From NCBI GenBank assembly GCA_964513095.1, contig CAZELH010000002.1, forward strand, positions 1 through 37,185: a stretch of 37,185 nucleotides of DNA. The letters are read 5' to 3'. Below the pieces are notes generated by a model, which did no database searches, was not told the origin of the DNA, and saw only the letters and a list, made by a program, of their open reading frames with translations. The stretch is from JBDKGD01 sp964513095. GTDB taxonomy: Bacteria; Patescibacteriota; Minisyncoccia; UBA6257; 2-01-FULL-56-20. The position numbers were made by a program, and so were the translations under genes. This document shows positions 31,916 to 37,185 of this stretch, piece by piece (the first letter of the stretch is position 1; each line of letters opens with the position of its first letter).

Positions 31916-31943
31916 TTGAGATTTTTGGCACAACCGGTAAACT
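31916..31943 (+). promoter_or_regulatory. Possible promoter of the DUF4012 gene
   Basis: TTGAGA (31916-31921), 16-nt spacer, TAAACT (31938-31943), ending 8 nt before the ATG at 31952. An overlapping TATACA (31943-31948) is too close to the start codon to be the -10 box. Confidence 0.45.
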
Positions 31944-31951
31944 ATACAAGT

Positions 31952-34096
31952 ATGCCACTTCCATCAGATCACCCATCTTTTTCCGACATTAAACGACCAC
32001 TGGATGACGAAAAAAGTAAAGCAAGGGGACCCGCTTCATCAGGTGAAGTAATTCGATTAAAAGAAGAATCAGAAGCAATCGGGATTCCCACGCCCCCTTC
32101 CTACGCTGAAAGTGATGAATCATTAACACGAGCACCGCAGAGACAAAATTTTGTAGTTCCAGATGAGAACGAAGGAGTGCCTACTGCTGATTCAATTTTG
32201 AAAAATGGATTACATAATACATTTTCACATCACGTTGATTTTGCCATTTCTCCAAAATCACTCGGATTACCTCGATCAAAAATTCTATTTGCATCAACCC
32301 TTTCTCGAAAAAATATCGCTGTTTTGTGCGGATTTTTTATGGTGGTAGCGGTTGTAATAGGTGGATTTGGATGGTATGAAACATCAAAAAAATCGCAAGG
32401 AGAAATATCGTTTCATTCATATTATGGGCAATTTTTAGGTAATATATCAGCAGTCGTTAATGATGTTTTTTCTGTATATGAACGAGCGACAACCTTAGGG
32501 TCAGTCTCGCTCAATTTGGCTGGTGAAGTATCGGGATTTTCAAATACTCTCGTGCAAGATATTCTTTCCGGTAACGGAGAGAGTATTATCAGTCGAATAG
32601 AACGCATCGATGATTTATTTACTGTTATAGATGGAAAACAAAAAGATCTTCCTTCTCGTTCAGTGTTGACGAATGGGGTGCTGGGAGCATCTTCAGACGA
32701 TGATTTATCGGCGCGATTTTCGCTTGATCGATATGGAAAATTTGTCCACGCAGTTCGTGCGTGGCTTACCTATGAAGGAGATCATCACATAGTTGTTCTT
32801 TTGCAAAATCCATCAGAAATTCGTCCCGGCGGTGGATTTATCGGAATGTATGCGGACGTTGTTATTCGTAGGGGAGCCATTGCTGGTGTAGAAATTCATG
32901 ATATAAACGATGTTGACCGCGTTCTTTCAACGACCACCATACCTCCGCAACCGTTACAAGCTATTGTAGGAAATTGGCGTACCGCCGATGCGAATTGGTT
33001 TGTAAACTTCCCTGATTCAGCTGCTCGAGTTATTCAATTCTTAGAGGCGTCTGATTTATATCGCAAACAAAACATTCGATTTGATGGAGTCATTGCAGTA
33101 AATGCTTCAATTTTTGCCGATGTGTTAGCGGTTACGGGACCAATTCCTGTTCCAGATTCAAAATCGAATGAAGTATTAACCGCAGATACCTTTTTAGAAA
33201 AAATTCAAAAATCTGTACAGGAAAATCAAAAACAAGGCAAAGATCAGCCTAAAAATATAGTGAAAGTTACAGCCCCATTAGTCTTAGAAAAAATAAAAGA
33301 CGGGAAGGCAAGTCAGTTGACTCCTTTGCTTGCGACATGGATTGCGCGCAAAGACGTTTTGGTGTACGCAAAAGATGTCGAGATTCAAAAATTTCTCGAT
33401 AGTACGGCAATATCTGGTCGACAATTGGAAATTCCAACGAATTTTAATGGCGATTATTTATCCATTGTTTCCGCCAATATCGGCGGTCAAAAATCCGATT
33501 CATTTATTAAAAAAGAAGTTACTTCTCAAATTCGCATTAATCCAGATGGAACAGCTGCGAATCATGTCACTATTTCATACACACATACTGCGCCATCTGA
33601 TGCGGCTTGGTGGTATACTGCTCAAAATCAGTCATATATCCAAGCATATACTGTTGGAACGGCAAAGTTAGTAAATATAAATGGTGCGTGGAACAGGACG
33701 ATTACCCCAAAAATATCTTATGCTCAGGCGGGCTATTCTAGCGACCCATTGGTAAAACAAATCGAATCCTCAATGAGAATATTCCCTGCATTTCCTGAAG
33801 TGAAAAGTTTTAAAGATAAAGAAAAAAATATCTATGGATTTTGGTTAAAAACTGATAGAGGGAAGACAAGCGAAGTATCGTTTGATTACAATCACGACTT
33901 GGTTATTGCCCCGCAAGACTCAGTGTCTTATGATTTTGTATTTGAAAAGCAACCGGGGGATACCGCCTCCTACAACCTTGAAATATCGGCTCCACTCGGG
34001 TACATTTGGAAGCAAAATCACAAGGCATTGTACGAATACAAGACGCTTGACCTTCCTGCCAGACTAACCCTCTCATTGACGCTTCAAAAATTATAA
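31952..34096 (+). CDS. DUF4012 domain membrane protein
   Basis: A 714-residue protein. The first ~120 residues are hydrophilic and probably cytoplasmic; a single membrane segment follows (about 121-141, IAVLCGFFMVVAVVIGGFGW). The extracytoplasmic part contains VLLQNPSEIRPGGGFIGMYA, the core signature of DUF4012, then GVIAVNASIFADVLAVTGPI. The C-terminal part is beta-rich. DUF4012 proteins are common in CPR and Actinobacteria near polysaccharide genes and resemble LytR-type surface proteins only loosely; their biochemistry is unknown. It is divergent from a GT-C glycosyltransferase, consistent with a surface glycan role. ATG 31952 is preferred over 31916, which lies at the -35 box. Confidence 0.9.
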   Translation: MPLPSDHPSFSDIKRPLDDEKSKARGPASSGEVIRLKEESEAIGIPTPPSYAESDESLTRAPQRQNFVVPDENEGVPTADSILKNGLHNTFSHHVDFAISPKSLGLPRSKILFASTLSRKNIAVLCGFFMVVAVVIGGFGWYETSKKSQGEISFHSYYGQFLGNISAVVNDVFSVYERATTLGSVSLNLAGEVSGFSNTLVQDILSGNGESIISRIERIDDLFTVIDGKQKDLPSRSVLTNGVLGASSDDDLSARFSLDRYGKFVHAVRAWLTYEGDHHIVVLLQNPSEIRPGGGFIGMYADVVIRRGAIAGVEIHDINDVDRVLSTTTIPPQPLQAIVGNWRTADANWFVNFPDSAARVIQFLEASDLYRKQNIRFDGVIAVNASIFADVLAVTGPIPVPDSKSNEVLTADTFLEKIQKSVQENQKQGKDQPKNIVKVTAPLVLEKIKDGKASQLTPLLATWIARKDVLVYAKDVEIQKFLDSTAISGRQLEIPTNFNGDYLSIVSANIGGQKSDSFIKKEVTSQIRINPDGTAANHVTISYTHTAPSDAAWWYTAQNQSYIQAYTVGTAKLVNINGAWNRTITPKISYAQAGYSSDPLVKQIESSMRIFPAFPEVKSFKDKEKNIYGFWLKTDRGKTSEVSFDYNHDLVIAPQDSVSYDFVFEKQPGDTASYNLEISAPLGYIWKQNHKALYEYKTLDLPARLTLSLTLQKL

Positions 34097-34148
34097 ATAG
34101 GAGCACGGTGTGGAGAAGAGGGGCGTTTACTGTGATTGATTATTTTTT

Positions 34149-35969
34149 ATGGAACATTCTTATAAATTTTCAGATATTCGGAATTTTGTAATCATCGCTC
34201 ATATCGATCACGGTAAGTCCACGCTCGCAGATCGTTTTTTGCAAGTCACTGGAACGATTTCAGATCGATTAATGCGCCCACAGTATTTAGATCAACTCGA
34301 TTTGGAGCGCGAGCGCGGTATCACCATTAAAATGGCACCGGTGCGAATGCATTTTACTAGTCGCACAGGTCGTTCCTATTTATATAATTTGATCGACACC
34401 CCCGGACACAGTGATTTTTCTTATGAAGTCTCTCGCGCACTAACTGCTGTTGAGGGTGCGTTATTGTTGGTTGATGCAACAAAAGGTATCCAAGCGCAAA
34501 CACTGTCCAATCTGCGAATGGCACAAGCAGCAGGGCTGACTATTATCGGCGCAGTCAATAAAATTGACTTAGTTCCCGTAGGTGCCGAAGCGGTGATTGC
34601 ATCCGTTGCGGAATTGTTGCAGGTTACTCCACAAGAAATTTTTACGATATCAGGAAAAACAGGCCAAGGGGTGCCGGAAGTATTAGAAGCAATCGCAGAA
34701 AAATTCCCAGAACCAAAACATCCGTATGCATTTGCCGAAAAAGATCCCAACGCATCATCGTCATTAATTTTTGATTCTCGTTACGATGATCATAAAGGTA
34801 TCATGGCGTTCGTGCGGGTATTTGATGGTGTGGTAAAAGCAGGTCAAGAATTTTCATTCAGTGCGCTCCCAGGATCGTTTAAGGCAAAAGAAATAGGAAT
34901 ATTTGCCCCAGAATTAACGAAAGACACCTCTCTTGCAAGTGGTCAAATAGGGTATATTGCCACCGGTATTAAAGATCCGGGGCTTGTCCGTATTGGCGAT
35001 ACGATTGCATCGGGTACGGCCATCGGCGCGCCACTTCCGGGATACCGCGAGCCAACGCCAGTCGTCTTTATTTCTTTTTATCCAGACGGCGACACTGAAT
35101 TCGACGATTTATTTAAAGGATTGTTAAAGTTGCAACTCAATGACCCAGCGCTTGCGTTTGAACCGGACAATAATGAGGCGTTGGGGCGGGGAGTGAAGGT
35201 AGGATTTTTGGGTCAGCTCCATTTCGAAATTATCTCGGAGCGTCTTCAAAGAGAATTCGGGCTGGAATTCATGACCAGTTTTCCGTCGATTGCATATAGA
35301 GTAGTTGATCGTGGTGTCGAGCGCATCGTAAAACAAACAAATGATTGGCCAGCAAAACCAGACGTCGTGTATCAACCGATGATTGCCCTAACCATCCTTA
35401 CTCCTCCTGAGTATATTCATCAAGTAGTGGCGTTAAACACGGTGTTTGATTTGCGAATCGAATCAACGCAAACCATCGGCAATGCGGTTTTAATTTCTGG
35501 TAAGATGCCATTGTCCGAACTCATTCGTGATTTCGATGATCAACTAAAATCAATGTCGGCAGGGTACGCCTCATTTTCCTACGAACTAGCAGGAGAAGAG
35601 CGTGCGGATGTAGTGAAGATGGAAATTTTAGTTGCCGGTGAAGCACAACCGGCCTTAACGCGCATTGTGGCGCGACGCGACATTGAGCGCGAAGGTCGTT
35701 CAACAGTGGAGCGATTAAAAGAGTTATTGCCAGCGGTGCAATTTACACAAGCCATTCAAGCGCAAGTTGAAGGACGGGTATTGGCGCGCGAAACAATTGC
35801 GGCTATGAAAAAAGACTTGGGAAATTTTGGGAAAAATGGAGGAGATCGAACAAGAAAAATGAAGCTCTGGAAAAAACAGAAAGAAGGGAAGGCGCGATTG
35901 AAAGAAGGGGGTAGGGTAACGGTGCCAATCGGGGTATTTCGTGAAATTTTGAAAAAGACAAAACACTAG
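34149..35969 (+). CDS. lepA: Elongation factor 4 (LepA)
   Basis: A 606-residue translational GTPase of normal length. The G1 loop AHIDHGKST is at 17-25, switch II DTPGH near 83-87 and NKIDL is the G4 motif. Domain II follows, then the EF-G-like domains. The LepA-specific C-terminal domain ends with GDRTRKMKLWKKQKEGKARL, diagnostic against EF-G and TypA. EF4 acts on ribosomes during elongation or assembly under stress. The ATG has no SD. It starts 52 nt after the DUF4012 gene and is followed by a repeat block. Confidence 0.97.
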   Translation: MEHSYKFSDIRNFVIIAHIDHGKSTLADRFLQVTGTISDRLMRPQYLDQLDLERERGITIKMAPVRMHFTSRTGRSYLYNLIDTPGHSDFSYEVSRALTAVEGALLLVDATKGIQAQTLSNLRMAQAAGLTIIGAVNKIDLVPVGAEAVIASVAELLQVTPQEIFTISGKTGQGVPEVLEAIAEKFPEPKHPYAFAEKDPNASSSLIFDSRYDDHKGIMAFVRVFDGVVKAGQEFSFSALPGSFKAKEIGIFAPELTKDTSLASGQIGYIATGIKDPGLVRIGDTIASGTAIGAPLPGYREPTPVVFISFYPDGDTEFDDLFKGLLKLQLNDPALAFEPDNNEALGRGVKVGFLGQLHFEIISERLQREFGLEFMTSFPSIAYRVVDRGVERIVKQTNDWPAKPDVVYQPMIALTILTPPEYIHQVVALNTVFDLRIESTQTIGNAVLISGKMPLSELIRDFDDQLKSMSAGYASFSYELAGEERADVVKMEILVAGEAQPALTRIVARRDIEREGRSTVERLKELLPAVQFTQAIQAQVEGRVLARETIAAMKKDLGNFGKNGGDRTRKMKLWKKQKEGKARLKEGGRVTVPIGVFREILKKTKH

Positions 35970-35989
35970 AAAATCGTATATCGGATTAT

Positions 35990-36240
35990 TCCGCCTATTT
36001 CTGTCATTCCGCCCCCCCCCGAGCCTGCCTACCGGCTTGCCTCGCCGAAACCTTGGTGTAGGCGGGGCAGGCACGGCCGGAATCTATGTATCTCTGCTTT
36101 AATCCGCAATCCTCCAATACTCAATTCTTTATTCGTCTCCGCTCCCTTGTCATTCCCGCGGAGGCGGGAATCTATTCTTCTGTATTTTTCATTATTCGCA
36201 ATTGATTATTCTCCGCCGGCTGGCGGATTACGATCTACGT
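35990..36240. repeat. Second intergenic repeat block with nested GC palindromes
   Basis: The stretch between lepA and the FtsB-like gene holds several palindromic pieces: TGCCTCGCC/GGCGGGGCA around 36039-36070, ATTCCCGC/GCGGGAAT (36152-36171), and TCCGCC/GGCGGA (36212-36227). A run of nine C (36012-36020) follows CTGTCATTCCG. The GTCATTCCCGC unit and the AT-rich flanks (GCAATCCTCCAATACTCAATTC; CTACGTTTCATGCTTTACGA) correspond in order to pieces of the block at 23432-23576. No gene or RNA is supported here. Confidence 0.7.
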
Positions 36241-36264
36241 TTCATGCTTTACGACTCTCCGTGC

Positions 36265-36270
36265 TAAAAT
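36265..36270 (+). promoter_or_regulatory. -10 box of the FtsB/DivIC-like gene
   Basis: TAAAAT ends 9 nt before the ATG at 36280, and no SD is present. It lies at the downstream end of the repeat block, just as the promoter at 23565 does. Confidence 0.45.
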
Positions 36271-36279
36271 AACAGAGCA

Positions 36280-36603
36280 ATGAAGTATTTGTACGGATTT
36301 TTATCACTGTGTTTATGTGCGTTCGCGGTCTTTCTTGGTAGGCAAATTTTAGTATTCTACAAAACAAACATGAACGAACAGGCGCAGTTATTGGAAGTGC
36401 AAGAACGATATCAATCAGCGAAAAATGACGAAGCGCAACTACAAAGAGATTTGGAATATTTTAAAAAACCAGAAAATTTAGAAAAAGAATTGCGAGCCCG
36501 CTTCAATTATCGCAAAGAGGATGAAAAATTAATGATTATCGTTCCCGATGAAGCGACAAGCACTCCAAGTAGCACCACACAAACACAACCGTCATCACTA
36601 TAA
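36280..36603 (+). CDS. FtsB/DivIC-like septum formation protein
   Basis: A 107-residue bitopic protein: membrane segment at about 5-24 (YGFLSLCLCAFAVFLGRQIL), a coiled coil (about 33-62, QAQLLEVQERYQSAKNDEAQ), then YFKKPENLEKELRARFNYRK, the conserved C-terminal region of FtsB/DivIC. KLMIIVP matches the typical end, followed by a Ser/Thr-rich tail. These proteins pair with FtsL to activate the septal synthase FtsI; candidates for both lie at 8000-9930. The next gene starts 7 nt later. Likely leaderless. Confidence 0.85.
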   Translation: MKYLYGFLSLCLCAFAVFLGRQILVFYKTNMNEQAQLLEVQERYQSAKNDEAQLQRDLEYFKKPENLEKELRARFNYRKEDEKLMIIVPDEATSTPSSTTQTQPSSL

Positions 36604-36610
36604 CGTCAAA

Positions 36611-37185
36611 ATGTCATTTTTTTCATCAAAGACAATTATTGTATTTAGTATTGTAACCGGCTTATTTTTGCTTGGTATATTTCTTATCTCGACGGGGTAC
36701 TATCCGGTGGCAATGGTGGATGGAAAGTTTATTTCCGCCCTTTCATTTTGGCAGGCGGAGCAAGCTGCCATCCAATTTACCCAAAACAAAAATAAAACAG
36801 AATCGCAAACGGTAGATATTACCACTGCGCAACAAGCAGAAATTTCCGCAGGAGTACTGGAGCGATTAATCGAAAATTCTATTATTGACACGAGCGCGCA
36901 TCAGGAATTGGGAAATGATTTTGATGCTCTCATCAACCAACACGTTGAAAAATATAGAAATAATGATCAACTCGGCACGATATCGATGGCACTCTATGGC
37001 TTAACCGCCGAAGGATTTTCTAGCTATGTTTTAATCCCAGAGGCCGAGAAAGATTTATTAGCAGGGCGACTCTTGTTAAAAAACGTGCACTTTGTTTCAT
37101 GGTTGAAAGAAAAAAAAGGAGTTGCGCAAGTGCACATTTTCTCTCCTCGGTACGCATGGCGTGATGGAAGGGTAATTACGAAGTA
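36611..37185 (+). CDS. Membrane-anchored SurA/PpiC-like protein (3' partial)
   Basis: 191 codons are visible before the right edge. A single N-terminal membrane segment (about 9-28, TIIVFSIVTGLFLLGIFLIS) is followed by YYPVAMVDGKFISALSFWQA, the hallmark of SurA_N-type chaperones, where VNG(K/E)xI is the start of the domain. The rest (QQAEISAGVLERLIENSIID) fits the helical SurA N-domain. A peptidyl-prolyl isomerase (rotamase) domain, if any, would lie beyond the window. It likely folds or holds exported proteins. It follows the FtsB-like gene by 7 nt, so they are probably cotranscribed. No SD is seen. Confidence 0.75.
   Translation, partial: MSFFSSKTIIVFSIVTGLFLLGIFLISTGYYPVAMVDGKFISALSFWQAEQAAIQFTQNKNKTESQTVDITTAQQAEISAGVLERLIENSIIDTSAHQELGNDFDALINQHVEKYRNNDQLGTISMALYGLTAEGFSSYVLIPEAEKDLLAGRLLLKNVHFVSWLKEKKGVAQVHIFSPRYAWRDGRVITK

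Overview
The window looks like a contig piece from a member of the Candidate Phyla Radiation (Patescibacteria), probably a Parcubacteria-type lineage; the lineage is an inference. Supporting traits are moderate GC, the standard genetic code, many short genes without Shine-Dalgarno sites, a MurF without its first domain, a short ProRS with a four-cysteine insert, a DUF4012 protein, two lipid-carrier-dependent GT-C glycosyltransferases, and a membrane-anchored VirB4/TraD-like ATPase paired with a small unknown protein. No rRNA, CRISPR array or complete mobile element was seen.

Layout. 1-2.6 kb: the C-terminal end of a large secreted fibre-like protein, a convergent DoxX gene and a small CDF metal transporter. 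2.6-4 kb: an L10-leader-controlled rplJ-rplL operon, then tRNA-Val. 4-6.2 kb: a probable accessory patch with a SET-domain methyltransferase, a saccharopine-dehydrogenase-like reductase and a decayed EamA transporter. 6.2-11.3 kb: a reduced division and cell-wall cluster (mraZ-rsmH-ftsL-ftsI-murF) behind a clear promoter with 10-bp-spaced MraZ-type boxes. 11.3-14.9 kb: tRNA-Glu, two unknown SD-led genes, a secreted FG-GAP-like protein, a DoxX protein with a cysteine-rich tail, and tpiA. 14.9-21.7 kb: proS, then a rod-shape cluster mreB-mreC-[100-N gap]-mreD-mrdA, then galT, a small membrane protein and rplU. 21.7-26.5 kb: a GT-C glycosyltransferase on the minus strand, an intergenic repeat block, and the ATPase pair. 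26.5-29.9 kb: a possible leader peptide inside a long inverted repeat, then pgk, a DHH phosphoesterase, an unknown small gene and an RNase H. 29.9-37.2 kb: a second GT-C enzyme divergent from a DUF4012 gene, lepA, a second repeat block, an FtsB/DivIC-like gene and the start of a secreted SurA-like protein.

Function. Much of the window serves envelope growth: FtsI/FtsL/FtsB-like proteins for septation, MreBCD/PBP2 for elongation, MurF for precursor synthesis, and GT-C enzymes with surface proteins. The rest is translation (L10, L12, L21, ProRS, EF4, RsmH, two tRNAs) and central carbon metabolism (TpiA, Pgk, GalT).

Expression signals. At many genes a -10-like hexamer lies only 6-10 nt upstream of the start codon and no SD is present, which points to leaderless mRNAs. 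A minority, mainly genes of unknown function, carry strong SD sequences instead. There is one assembly gap, inside mreC/mreD, and an apparent fusion across it should not be believed.
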